Shown one piece after another: positions 33,441-44,778 of a DNA stretch of 64,000 bases (position 1 is the stretch's first letter; the number at the start of each line of letters is the position of its first letter). The translations under genes and the position numbers were made by a program. Under the pieces are notes generated by a model, which had not been told where the DNA came from, searched no databases, and worked only from the letters and a program-made list of their open reading frames with translations. Source of the stretch: Ricinus communis (lineage: Eukaryota; Streptophyta; Magnoliopsida; Malpighiales; Euphorbiaceae); contig NC_063256.1 in assembly GCF_019578655.1 (NCBI RefSeq), forward strand, positions 20,312,005 through 20,376,004, written 5' to 3'.

Positions 33441-34609
33441 ATGTATTCATCCTTTCAGCATTATATTTTCATATAGTACCTTAATTGAATTAAGGTAGTA
33501 CTTAAGTGTGTTTAATAATAAATAATAATGGAACTTAATTGAAATGAAAGAAAGATGGTGGATTGAATTAAGATGAAAGAATAAGAGTTAGAGGGTCCAT
33601 AAGTAATATAAATAATTCATTAAGGATCTAAGGGGACATTTTACAACTAATCCAATCCTAAACTATGTGTAGAATCATCCACTCTCTACTCCTAAGTCTC
33701 CATATACATATATGTTCACACACACACACACACTTAACATTAGAAAAAAAAGAGAGGAATTAAGAGAGTTTCTTTATTAAATAACCTGGTATAATCTTTT
33801 GCCTAGAGGAATTTCAAGGTTTAAGCACTTTGTTAGCCATAATCTTCATGTATAAAGGCTTTAAAGGTTTATTTGGTAAGTATAAGAGTTTTGATTGATT
33901 TGAGTTAGGATTGGTGAGTTGTATTCTCGGGTTGGATTAGTTTAATTTTTCAGCCTCTGTCTTTATTTCATATCTTGAGCTAGAAAACTCCAAATTAGGC
34001 ATTGCTTGATGCGTAGGAAACACTAGACAGTCCTCTATGACTTTTTGGTTTTACGTTTGTGCTAGTTTTGTCTCTTTCTTTGCAAAATCGAACCAAACCG
34101 TTTATTGCTCATTCTGTCAAGATAGTTTGAGCTGGTCATGTTAAAATTATGCTTAACTCCTATAGGTATCTAATTGAAATGAAACTTTTTTTGCATATAT
34201 AGACTTGAATAACTAGAAGTATACAAAATACGAGCCTCAAATACCTCATGTGTAATTCTTAGTAAATTTTTGAAGCTGGCCCCGTCCTATCTTGGTTGTT
34301 GAGATAGGAATGTAAGATTGAGTTTAAAAGCATAATTTGCATATCATTTAAGGGCTGCATGATAAGAGAGCATAGAGGCTTATTATTTTTTTGAATTCTT
34401 AGTGAAATTTATGAATTAGGTGTTGATATTTTGTGGACCTGGTTGGGTATAACTAAAGGCCACTTTGGGTGAGTAGATATCAAGCCCTTGCAAAGCTGAT
34501 TTCTTTGATTCGAAAGTTGAATATTGAACTTGGAAAAAAGGAAACTTAAAGTTGTTATTTTAAGCTTATTAAATTACATATTGGTACTTATTTCAAAATA
34601 TATTCAATT
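33441..34609. mobile_element. Unassigned LTR-like segment
   Basis: AT-rich, with a (CA)n microsatellite (33716-33733) and a phrase common in Ty3/gypsy LTRs near 33968 (CATATCTTGAGCTAGAAAAC). It lies between a truncated integrase and a truncated LTR. No termini were found; family unknown. Confidence 0.35.
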
Positions 34610-36032
34610 GGTTTTACAAATTTGATATATCTAACTATTACAACCTAGCCTACAACTAAAATTGTAAAGAAATAGACCTAAAAATCTAATACAGTACACA
34701 AATGCATCAAAACTCGACAAAAGCCAAAAAATTGAGACAAAATAAAGTTGATCGACACTAAGCATATAGCCGATCGGCTCAACATAGAGCCAATTGGCTA
34801 TGTATTAAGCCGATCGGCTCTAGGGGTTCCAAGCAGGTATGAAAGAAATAAAATAAAAGAAGTAAAATAGAAACAATAGAAATCAATCAGTCGATTAAAA
34901 CCCTAAAATACTAATAAAACCCTAGAAACTAAAAGTACAACAAACAAATGGCAAGTTAATCATATGATCCTATTAAACATATTTAATTATTAAATCAATA
35001 ATGAAAATATAAATCTAATCACTAATCCTAATTGGCAAAATTATCAGATTCAAAACCTTAATGTTCTTATCATCATATTTCAAAACCCAATTAACATGCA
35101 GGTCCGCAAGAAACCTAATCTAATCATATTAATCATAAATAATAAGAGTAACCCTAATCATATTTCTAAACTAACAATCAACAAAGAAAAATAAAAAAGA
35201 GGAGCAAACAAAGCGGTTTCAGATGATGATGGATGCATGTTTGAGGAACCCTCAGGTCGTCACCGTAGTTGATGGTTCTGCGAGTCTCAGGTGATGAGGA
35301 TGCAGTTGAATCAAAAACTAGTTGGGAATCCAGTGCTTGATGTGAGGTTGAAAATCTTCTGTCGATTAAAAAAGGTTTCTAAAAATGATTCTTTCTTGAG
35401 TGGCCTTCTCTCTCAATGACTTGAGTCTTGTGCCTAATAAAGAATTATAATAATTTCCTCTCTTGCTTTCTCTCTGTGAGTATTCTATGATTGTATTTTA
35501 AGTGTCCTCCTCGTACCCTCCAAAATCCTAGGTGCCTCTTTCTATTTATAGAGATAGGGTTCAAAGAAAACTCTAAAGGAAACGATAATCCCTATTATAA
35601 GAAAATAAGTTAATAAATATCCAAATTTAATTCTTTAAATTTAAATAATAATCATTTAAAATCCATGATTATCGTTAAAACCTTCTAGAATCTGTATCTA
35701 CATGTAAAATTATCGAGAAAAATGACGTCGAAGTGAAAAAGCCCCAATCCACACTGTGTAGAGTCGATTGGCTCTACACAAGGAAAATCTTAAGGGAAAT
35801 TTGCAATTTTAGGTCCCTGAATTTATGAAATCCCTCGTTTTTATCCTCAAACTTTATTTTTTTGATAATTGTGTCCAAATTGATTTTAAAAATGTAATTC
35901 CAGCTGGATTAACCTCAACCCTATCTCGGATTCATTGTTCTTCATCTGCCGAGACCCGAGAAAGCTGTAACTTTCATCATAGAATTTTCCGTATTTTCCT
36001 CAATATCTAGATCTAGAAAAGGGGTGCTGACA
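34610..36032 (-). mobile_element. Family B LTR, copy B3 (minus strand, truncated)
   Basis: The reverse complement starts at 36032 with TGTCAGCACCCCTTTTC and aligns with 28455-29920, including the Thr/Leu-neutral landmark CTACAACTAAAATTGTAAAG near 34652. Homology stops near 34610. It is the 3' LTR of a minus-strand Tat element whose interior lies to its right. A TATA-like CTATTTATAGAG (near 35542, + strand reading) is retained. Confidence 0.75.
34768..34819. promoter_or_regulatory. Perfect palindrome array at 20-bp period in LTR B3
   Basis: AGCCGATCGGCT (34768-34779), AGCCAATTGGCT (34788-34799) and AGCCGATCGGCT (34808-34819) are three perfect 12-bp palindromes spaced exactly 20 bp. This is the best-preserved example of the motif in the window. 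Confidence 0.85.
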
Positions 36033-36430
36033 ATCACTCTCGGTTTGTCGAGATTTATGAGCATAAATGCGATTAAATAAATTGAGACAAATCATAGATA
36101 TCAAAGATATACTAAAAGGATATTATGTGAGTTGTAGAAGCCACGCCTTGTAAACTCGAACTTCGATCGTTGATTCGATGAGGTGACCATGCCCGCTTGA
36201 ATTTCAAGGACTTTGCCTGCTTAAGTGGCTTCGCCTGCTTGGGTTGAAGACTTCGCCTGCTATTTTGGGACTACGCTTGTTGAATTTGGACCCACGCTTA
36301 TATCCTTTGAATTGAGACCTGCACTTGTCGAATTGATGATTGCAGAGACTTTCACCTGCTATTTTCTATTCTAGAAAATAAGTTACCGCTTCAGGTCAAT
36401 TTGGTAATTTTCTAATTTTAGGTACTTTTG
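36033..36430. other. Unassigned interior with short CGCCTGCTT repeats
   Basis: Between LTR B3 and an Athila-like segment. CTTCGCCTGCTT-type phrases recur about every 30 bp (36205-36260). No coding sequence was seen. Confidence 0.4.
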
Positions 36431-37560
36431 GTTAGAATTGCCCTCCTCAGGGTATGGTTTAATTCATTTTGATACTTTCTAGAAGCTATACCAATGTTTG
36501 GTCCATTGATGTGCATAGTTTTACACATATTTACTTGCATATTATTGCGTATGTTCTTAGCAATTATTATGCTTTTATTCCTAGATCACCCATGTTTTGT
36601 CTTTGCATTTCAGGAGCATTTATAGGACCGTCATTGGTGTTTAAGCAATTATAGATCAATACGTGTGGAAATGGATGAGAATTCATCAAGATCGAACAAG
36701 AGCTCGCGTTGCACACATTGAGCACGGCCTGAGTCAAGGCCGTACTGACCATCACGACCTGGACTCTAGCCATGACCAACCATCGAAACTTGGTCTTCAA
36801 AATAATGGTTTAGGCACGGTTTCTGCGGCCACGGCCTCACCATGGTGGCGGCCTGATTCTGCGGCCACCACGGCCTCCACCACGGGCTGTGGTGGCCAGC
36901 ACGGCGGGGGCACGGCCATGGTGAAAACCTACTTGGTGAGATCCATAGTTTCAGCACAGCCTAGACTCCGGCCGTGCTGGTCAGCACGACCTTGACCACG
37001 GTCGTGTTGAAACAAAATATATAAGGAAAATGAATTTTTTAGGGTTAGAAAGAGGGAGAAGGAGTGACATAGAGCCCTGGCGGCTGGTTCGGTTTCTTCA
37101 CAGTATTGAGTGCGAGAGAGAGTTGCAGGGAGGAAGAATCCCGGAATCGCAAGGTTCTGAGTGCAAAACAGTAGTGGAGCAATTCAAGAGGCAATTTGGG
37201 AGATTAATCAAAGTGTAGATCCAGATTTGAAGCTGTTCATCCAATTCGAGAGAAAAGGGTGTACATGTTTTATTTTCATTATTCTTTCATTGTAATTGAT
37301 TTCCTAGATTGTTTTAAACATGAACATGTTTAGCTAGACTGATTAAATCCATTGGGATTTCTTTACTATGTTGGCTTAATATTATATTGTTGGATTGTTT
37401 GAGTTGGTTTTGTATTCTTCTTGCTTTGTGAATTGTGGTGTTTAGATTGCTTTGTGTGATTGAGAAGTCCATTTGTCAATTGGAATTTTGAATAGCAAGA
37501 ACTGGTTAATAATCACTTATATCCACGCTTCATTCATTTTATTCATTTTTCTTTACTTTT
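36431..37560 (+). mobile_element. Athila-like LTR fragment with CACGGCC-rich block
   Basis: 36700-37010 is rich in CACGGCC and its complement (GGCCGTG), a style seen in plant Athila-type LTRs, which have hairpin-rich leader segments. It is followed by a GAGAGAG leader-like stretch and T-rich DNA typical of LTR 3' parts. No termini or target duplication were found. It sits just upstream of the first exon of the + strand cargo gene. Confidence 0.4.
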
Positions 37561-37636
37561 CTCTCAAAACTCTTATTTGTCCTTTCTTTGATTTATCTCC
37601 CAATTCTTAACCAAATTCTGCAAAATTAGTGCTAAA

Positions 37637-40098
37637 ATGGCAAGCTCATCTTCTAGACTTTCAAAACGCACTCTAGTTGCACTGAATTGGGAGTTTACTA
37701 CTCCAATTTCTTGCCAAAATGATCTTGGGCTTGTGAAGGGAGAGGAGATTCCTCTTTTAGCAAAATTGAACACCCACTTTGCATTTCTAGCCGTCGAAGA
37801 GGTAATTTATTGGCTTAAACCTTATTTTCTACAACTTATAGACTTGATATACATGTTATTGGTCTAAAATGTGTGAAAATTTATGAAAATTTATTGAAAA
37901 TCAGTATTGCCCTAACCTGTAGAGACGATCAGTTGTGCGCATAGCCAATCGGCTCTGCGCAGTGCAAACCGACCATGCACAGGCCGAACGAAGGTTTCTA
38001 AGGCTTTTTTTATGAAAAATAACAATGAATAGACATATACTTACATGTTTAGGGTCTTTTGTATGCACATGATGTTAATACTTGTGTATTTAGCTTTCCA
38101 AGGTGATGTTCGGTTCGCCGAAAATTTTCACGATGCTCGCGAGTGGTTCGACAAGCTGTCTAGCTTAGTCTGAGCTAGGATCAGAGATACCGACTCGTGG
38201 CCACACTCCCAGCAGTCACCGAGAGGGTCGATCACACTTTTGTTTACGGCTTGCTGGAGAGGTGGATGGACACGACTCATACCTTCCACACCCTAGTTGG
38301 TGAGTTGACTCTCTTTCCTCTTTCTTTTTCCAGTATCACCCGCATCGACTTCTCCGATGCTCCCATGCCATTTGACAATGCGATCCACAATCAACATTCC
38401 AACATCTGGGAGCGCTTCATCACTGACCCACTTGGGTTCTTGCCGATGTTCAAGAACTCACGTTGCATTCCTTATTAGGGCATCCCCCTTCACTACCGGA
38501 GCTTTGTTCCTCGGAACACTCAAGAGGTTGACCAGATGATGTGAGCCTTTTTGGTGTACCTCTTCAGTGTAACATTGTTCAATGAGTCAGGGAACTCACT
38601 GAATTTCCACTACTTGGCACCACTGCAGGATTTGGACCAGGTCTTCTCCTACAATTGGGGATTTATGGCTATCGCATATTTGTATCATCAGATGGACATT
38701 ACCATTCGAGGCAGCAAGAGGATCTGTGGTTTTTAGCACACGATCCATGTAAGTCATGCATTGACTTCTTTTCCTTAGTTTCTTTTATAAATACAGTGAA
38801 TGCTAATTATTGTTCTCCAGGTTTGGGCCTTGGAAGTCGGTCTTTTGGTAGGCTCACAACCCATCTGCACTTCGCAAGCTTTCCTTTGCTTGAGTCATTG
38901 GGCCTCGAGCAGGACTGTTACCTTGGAGTGGGCTCAGGTACACGTGCACCGCATGTGGATTAACAGCTTGACCTAGGACAAGGTAAATATAATTCATTAG
39001 TCATATTCATGCTTCATTTATATTATTACTTACCTTTTCTGGTTTGCAAATTCGAGGAGATTGGCTAGGGGAGTGCAGCTAGTGGGAGCGCTACATGCTA
39101 TTCGCGGCTGACCTTGAGCAGAGGAGCATCCTGCTGACCAGACCCGCCTGTCGGGCCTAGTACTTAGGAGAGAGGATCTATTGCTGGGAGCGAGGCCCCA
39201 GTAGGTGCTGAGTCCCATTATCTCCTCCTCTTTCCATGTTATAGACAATAGATCTTGCTGGGGAGGAGTTAGTAGAATGCTTTACGTGTATGACGAGCTC
39301 GAGGATCTCACCATTCGATCTTAGCGAACGTACTACACTTTGTTCATCCATCAACTGTTGGAGGTCGTTCCTTTAGGCGATGACGCCGTAGCTCAGGTAT
39401 TTTCTTAGATTCACTTACAATTCCCTCTTTTTGTTGTGTCCTACTTTCTTAATCATTTATTTACAGCTCATCCACCAGGCTCCTACTGCTCATGAGCCGA
39501 CTAAGGGATGGTCTGCCTAACGCTCTAGGCCCTTCCACATCACAGGCTCTTCCGGTGGTGTAGCCTTTGAGGCACCTCCTATGGTCATGTCTGATGTGGT
39601 TCCAGGGAGTGTTTCAATCCCTCCAAACCTGATTGTCTCATATTGGAGTCCATAGCGTGTGATGGAGCACTCATGTAAGTTACTTTTCTCTCCTATGTTT
39701 TCACTTCTTTGTTTTCTTAAAAAGTTAATGACATATTTATGCAAATACAGGTTTAGAGGGATCAGTTTGAGCATGTACATCGGCTGGTCGGTACTGCAAG
39801 GAAGCAGTTCTTCATCCTCGGTGAGGATTGGCAGATAAGAAAAATAATTCATGTATGGTAACATGTATGTACGCATGTATGCATGTATGAAGTGCACTAA
39901 CTAATCTCCTTTTGGGTTTTCGTCAAAAGGACCATGAGGGCTTGCAGGGACAACTGGACGACTGACAGCATTAAATTGACGCTCAGCAACGTTAGACCGG
40001 TACGGTGACCCTTCAACTATCGGCCTTGCAGACCTAGGGAATGTATACTGACTCGGATGACGAGATGGGGGTTCGCGAGAGAACTCTGGCTTCTGATC
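37637..40098 (+). pseudogene. PMD-like cargo gene, antisense to its Tat element (copy alpha)
   Basis: Spliced-gene architecture with decay. Exon 1 is 37637-37801 (MASSSSRLSKRTLVALNWEF...), donor GAG|GTAATT. The intron 37802-38102 ends in TTTCCAAG. Exon 2 has DAREWFDKLSS, then YGLLERWMDTTHTFHTLVGE and SSITRIDFSDAPMPFDN. Later come FLVYLFSVTLFNESGNSLNF, LAPLQDLDQVFSYNWG and IAYLYHQMDITIRGSK. A further intron (donor about 38751, acceptor CTCCAG at 38820) precedes a VWALEVG exon, and the C-terminus is YTDSDDEMG near 40060. These match the plant mobile domain, found in host MAIN/MAIL proteins and in transposons. In-frame stops (38476, 38539, 38734) and a frameshift near 38190 make it non-coding now. 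It lies on + while its element (LTR B3, integrase at 42170) lies on -. Confidence 0.72.
37923..37975 (+). promoter_or_regulatory. Near-palindrome array inside the cargo gene intron
   Basis: GACGATCAGTT (37923), AGCCAATCGGCT (37943) and AAACCGACCATG (about 37965), at ~20-bp spacing, within intron 1 of the PMD-like gene. Confidence 0.6.
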
Positions 40099-40321
40099 TT
40101 CTTTTGTACTTTCTTCTTATTATTTGTAGAACTTCTAATTTTAGAACTCTTATGAAGTTTTGACTTTTGAAGATATAAAATATGATTTTGGCTTTTGAAT
40201 TACCTTACTTTGCTCATTTCCCCTTATTTTTGCGTTCGTATAAGCTTGTGTGCACTGAAAATCAAATGAGCGCCTAAAAGATTGCCAAAACTGGCCAAAA
40301 ATTACACCGGGGAGGCTATAC

Positions 40322-40394
40322 AACCGATCAATTATATGCTCAGCCGATTCGGCTCTGCGTATAGCCGATCAATTGTACAAAGTGCCGATTGGCT
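40322..40394 (+). promoter_or_regulatory. Near-palindrome array upstream of second cargo gene
   Basis: Four units begin at 40323 (ACCGATCAATT), 40342 (AGCCGATTCGGCT), 40363 (AGCCGATCAATT) and 40384 (GCCGATTGGC), with 19-21-bp spacing. The last lies about 41 bp upstream of a TATA box. The same layout occurs in copy beta (50842-50894, then TATA). Confidence 0.75.
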
Positions 40395-40434
40395 TTGTGG
40401 TTGCCGAGTCCGATACAGACACTGATTTATGGCC

Positions 40435-40442
40435 TATATATA
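40435..40442 (+). promoter_or_regulatory. TATA box of the DUF7745-like cargo gene (alpha)
   Basis: TATATATA in CCTATATATACTATAAGC, with a CT-rich leader after it and the cargo reading frame beginning about 60 bp downstream. It is conserved in copy beta (minus strand, 50801-50793). Confidence 0.65.
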
Positions 40443-40489
40443 CTATAAGCTCCCTTTCACTTTCTCATACACGATTTCATACTTCAAAA

Positions 40490-41862
40490 GTCAAAAATAT
40501 GTCTCAAAAAAGCGGCAAAAGCCTACAAACTCTTCTTAAATCCTAACTGGCAATGAGTGGATCAAACTTAGAAAATTACATCTTCTGTCTTTGAAGACTA
40601 TGCAGCACACTAAACTTGATTATGGGTTCCTCCACTCTACTGTCAACTTTTGGTGCCCAAGGGACCATGTCCTTAAATTCAATGGATAAGAGTTCTGCCC
40701 CAAGATTAAAGAATTTTATATTATTCTTGGATTTCCCATGGATTCTACACATCCCATTGCCCTGCCAAAACTCAATGAGCCTTTTCCTAGCAAACTAGTA
40801 GAGTTATTCGACAAGCCCCCAGCCAAGGTACTTCCACATTTTGTTGGCGACTATATTACCCTTACTTCATTGATCTCTTGCTGTGAGAAGAAGAAGAAGG
40901 GCACGCCTTCTTAAATCCGGATTATAGGCTTTTACCTTTATGCCCAATTTCTACTGATTTCTCCTCAATGAGAGGGAGATATTAGAAATCATGGCATTAT
41001 TGACCAGGTGGAGCATGGAGCATATCTAATTCTAGTCATCTTGGTTGAAAACCATCATTGAGTTAGACATATAAATCCCATCAATAATATCATGGCAGCC
41101 TTGTTTTCTTACAAGTACACAACTAAATCTCTTTTCTTTTACCTTTTTTTTGTCTTAACTTTTGCCTAAGCTGCCCTTCCGGATTTTTAACTTAGTAGGC
41201 TTTTGTCTAAGCCGGCCTTTTGGGTTTTTGACTTAGCAGAATTTATTTTCGCCTAAGTCGCCCTTTCGGGTTTTCAACTTAACTTCATTTTTTCTTTCTT
41301 TTTCTCTTTTTTTCTATTTTTTACTTTTTTTGCAGATTTGGCTACAGGAGAAGCTTTAGATATTGACCATCCCAAGGGATATCGATAAGTACGAGCCAAA
41401 GTACGTGCAGACTTGATCTATTGTTAACCCACGAGGTCATGATGGTTGGATTTCCTGGATGAAAGGCATTCCGGCTACACTTATTCACTGGACTTGCCCT
41501 TGGTGGAGAATTAAGCATGTCATGCTCATGCGTACGGTGATTGCATACCCTTATGCAGTTTTAAGACTTTGCCACTAGTACAGGCAAAAGCAACGAATCT
41601 TAGAATTCTCACCCAAATTCAAAGGTTTTCCACTCATATAAGATTTCCTGGATAAGATCGAGAGACTGTGGCCCCATCAAGACATAGAGCGAAACCTTGA
41701 CTTCGAGGGCGATTTGACCACCGATGAAAATTTCAAGGCTTGGGTTCAACTCTAGATTTCCACTTCTCCTGGCTTTGCCCGATTCAAGAGGACTCAAGGA
41801 CTAGCTGCTCCATTTAAGGATGCAGATGCAGATGCAGATGCAAAGAGGATGAGAAGATAGAA
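40490..41862 (+). pseudogene. DUF7745-like cargo gene, antisense to Tat element (copy alpha)
   Basis: Homologous to the minus-strand frame at 50809-50201. The readable protein includes NEWIKLRKLHLLSLKTMQH, KLDYGFLHSTVNFWCPRDHV, KIKEFYIILGFPMDSTHPIA, then NEPFPSKLVELFDKPPAKVL and HFVGDYITLTSL. These match the N-terminal half of DUF7745-type proteins, seen mostly in plant retroelement contexts. After a long pyrimidine tract and TTTTTTTGCAG (41335), an exon continues with GHDGWISWMKGIPATLIHWT and RIKHVMLMRTVIAYPYAV. The C-terminal part ends in a DADADA repeat (41820-41840). Stops at several points. No function is known for this protein type. The start codon is unresolved. Confidence 0.68.
41165..41281 (-). 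repeat. Three stem-loop units in the cargo gene intron (alpha)
   Basis: In element (minus) sense, each unit has a ~7-bp stem around a GAAAACCCGAAAGG-type loop. Stem pairs CTAAG/CTTAG are at 41166-41195 and 41207-41235, and TAAGT/ACTTA at 41253-41280. The period is about 41-45 bp. Confidence 0.75.
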
Positions 41863-42039
41863 ATTATGCTTTTTTTATTATCTCATTTATTTTGCTTTGG
41901 ACTTTTAGCTTTGTTTCTCTTTCAATTACAGAGTAAAATGATAAACAGACATACATATGTTTGATAACAATTCTAAATAATTTTTTCATTTTAGAAAGGC
42001 CCATATGGGTATATTTTGATTTCTCACGATATAACTCTT

Positions 42040-42130
42040 GTTATTAGCCAGTCTTTTCAGATTTTCTAACTGATTGTTTTCTCTCTTTTGCCCTGACTTT
42101 TGCTTGACCAACCTTTTCACGTTTTCTGCT
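42040..42130 (-). repeat. Two stem-loop units at the pol/cargo junction (B3)
   Basis: In element sense, CAGT...GAAAATCTGAAAAG...ACTG (42070-42045) and a second, weaker unit with AGAAAACGTGAAAAGG (42125-42100). They belong to the same family as the units at 41165, 49128 and 62204. Confidence 0.6.
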
Positions 42131-42169
42131 CAGCAGGCTAATTTTTCTATTATTTATTAGTATTTCTTG

Positions 42170-42834
42170 AGACGATCTATGTTGATTGGCTCATTGAATT
42201 CATTTCCCTCCAGGTCTGAGATCTTAGCATCGCCCTTGGGCAGCATCTTCTTTACCATGCACGAGCCTTCCCCGTTTGGCATGAACTTCCCTCTTGGATC
42301 GAATGCAGTAAGTCTTGTGTGCTTCAATACTAGATCACCAGCTCTAATATTTTTTGGTTCACTTTTTTATTGAATGCCCCAGCTATCCTTTTTTTATACA
42401 ACTGCATTTGGTATAAGACTTTCATCTTTTTCTCATCAATCAAAGCCAATTGCTAATACCTTTGCTCAACCCATTAGTATTCTAGTATTTCAACCTCCAA
42501 TACAACTCTCAAAGACTTTAACTCTAGCTCAACTGCCCAAAACTACTTCAGTCTCGTAAACCATAGAATATAGTGTCTGCCTAGTCGATGTTCGCTCAGA
42601 TGTCCGATATCTGCAAAGTGCAAAGAGTAATCAAAATTACCAATCTTTGTGATTCCATACCATCTTCGAAAGTATTTTTTTCATATTCTTATTGGCTGCT
42701 TTTACTGCTCCATTCGCCTAAGGTCTATACGGAGAAAACCTATGATGCTCAATCTTGTATTCTACTAGCAGGCTCGCTGTCTCTCCCATAAACTATACCC
42801 CATTATCTGTCATGACATGATGTGGGACTCCATA
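42170..42834 (-). pseudogene. Tat integrase catalytic region and C-terminus (B3)
   Basis: The reverse complement aligns with 48415-49060: the stretch around the second catalytic Asp (TDNG context near 42805), then the third catalytic-residue region and the C-terminal domain with PRGKFMPNGEGSCMVKKMLP (near 42300). It is cut at 42834 by the next LTR. It proves that the element carrying the + strand cargo genes is itself on the minus strand. Confidence 0.75.
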
Positions 42835-44035
42835 TGTCACACCTCATCTCACGTAGCCCGAGATGGACATTTAAAATCACACACTTGCTAAAATCTTTTT
42901 AGTTTAGTTGAATTATAACATACTTAAATATATATATGAAATGATGTATTTGAAATCATAATTATGAAAACAGATAATATTTTTTAATATGATGTTTCAA
43001 TTCAACGACTATAACTAGAAATTCTTTTATTAGACATTATTAAATAAGTTAATATATAAAGTTTGCCTTTAAACATTAACTTTATAACATAGCCTTTTAT
43101 ATGTACGTAACTAGCATGGTATGAAAGAAGGATGAAAATTTATGTATAAGTTACAATGAGTATATAGATGACTTCTCAGACAAGAGATGTTAGCCAACCT
43201 TACTCTCGCCTTTAATCATACTTATTAGCTCAACCACCCACTATCAAGGCTTGCTTCCTCGATAAAATTTATGAAAAGAGTATAATAAGTATAAAAATAC
43301 TCAGTGAATAGATATACAAGTAGAAAACAATTTAGATAACTGTAAGCAGAAGAAACCGCATAATTATATAAAATATATAACATTGTAAATCAAATTCTTG
43401 AGGCAATTAATCTTTGTCAAGCAAGAAAACACCACTACATAAATTGTTCTAACACTTATACAAAATAGTAATACTAATTATCAACATCATATACCTTAAA
43501 TGGTATAAAATTCTCATAGATTTTAACAATCCTCACAACAATTATCACCAATCAACCATCATGTCAAAAACTGACTCTAGGCACAATTGATGGCTAACCC
43601 TTCCTCTATATTAGCACGGTCCAGCCCTTCTCCCTTCACCGACCTGCAATCAAGTGCCCCATTGTCTAACGCGCATTAACAACCATAAACAAATCACATG
43701 TGCATATATATCAACCTCAACACATTTCAAATACATCACTGTGAGGAGGCATTTCTTAAAAAGAAAATATACATTCACTTGCTCATAGGCATTGGATGAA
43801 TGCTCTTTTTAACATTAAAATGAAACTATATCAGACTGCCTTGTAATTGTGAAATATAAGTAATGTGTAATCGATAAAATTAAGGCTATCAATGTTTGTG
43901 TCATCAAGGAAAAGCCAAGATCTTTAATTACAATTATATATTGACTAATTAGGCCAACTAAAAGATGAAATATTCTTGTTGTTGAATTGTAAAATCATCA
44001 CATGTGAAACCCAACACAAACAACCTACTTTTGAT
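42835..44035 (-). mobile_element. Unassigned gypsy-type LTR (minus strand)
   Basis: On minus it ends TGAGATGAGGTGTGACA, the typical terminus of several Ty3/gypsy LTR families. It is AT-rich, about 1.2 kb, non-coding and not like families A or B. The outer end near 44035 is set only by where family B homology resumes. No target duplication was seen. Confidence 0.45.
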
Positions 44036-44778
44036 AATTATACTTCATCCTCCATCTTATTTTGTTTATTTTTCTTACTGCATGATTGATTAAATATTGG
44101 TTTTGTGATTGATTAATTAAAACGGGCCATATAGACTTAGAGTTAAAATTGGGCCCAACATGAACATTGTATTCCAATAGGCTAATTAACATTAATTGGC
44201 CCAAATTCTAAAATTGAAGTAGACTTTGTGTGCCTTGACATATCTTAATTAGTGTTGGGCTGTATTAGAATTAGATTCATATAGAGCAGGCCTTGTCATA
44301 ATAAGTAATCCATTAGGTCTAAAGGTTGGACATCAAAAGCACAATGTATAATTGGGCTAGACTAAGTGGGCTAGATACATAATTAATTAGTAAATTAGTC
44401 TAACAACTCAAATATGGGCTGGACTTAAATAAAATGGGCTAGACCTAGGCGAATTATGTGTGTTATTTGGTATGCCTGTGTATAAACTGTTTGTGTTTAT
44501 AAGGAATGATTTGTTAAATAATAAAATCAAAGACTATTATACACATATAAGGAAGTTGGCTTCCGAATCCATCTTTGGATTTTGTGGCATAAGCTTCCTT
44601 TTGGAAATTGAGAAACACCACACATTAGTAAAAGTGTCCCGATGATTACTCGGGTGGTGACTCCTATCTCCGTGATAGTCTCAATGACTAGTTAACATGT
44701 ACATGAATAGGTTGAAAAGCCTTACAGTACTGTCGTCACCAAAGACACTTGGGTGCATGCCCGAAACCACCGACCACA
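44036..44778 (+). mobile_element. Family B LTR, copy B4 (3' part only)
   Basis: Aligns with 29940-30626, from CATGATTGATTAAATA through CTTGGGTGCATGCCCG to CCGACCACA. The 5' two thirds are missing, and the primer site and gag that should follow are deleted. Protease coding sequence begins within a few bases. Confidence 0.8.

Noticed and set aside
36663..36995. 110-codon frame in CACGGCC-rich DNA
   Set aside because: Repetitive base composition explains the openness; there is no codon structure and it lies in an LTR-like segment.
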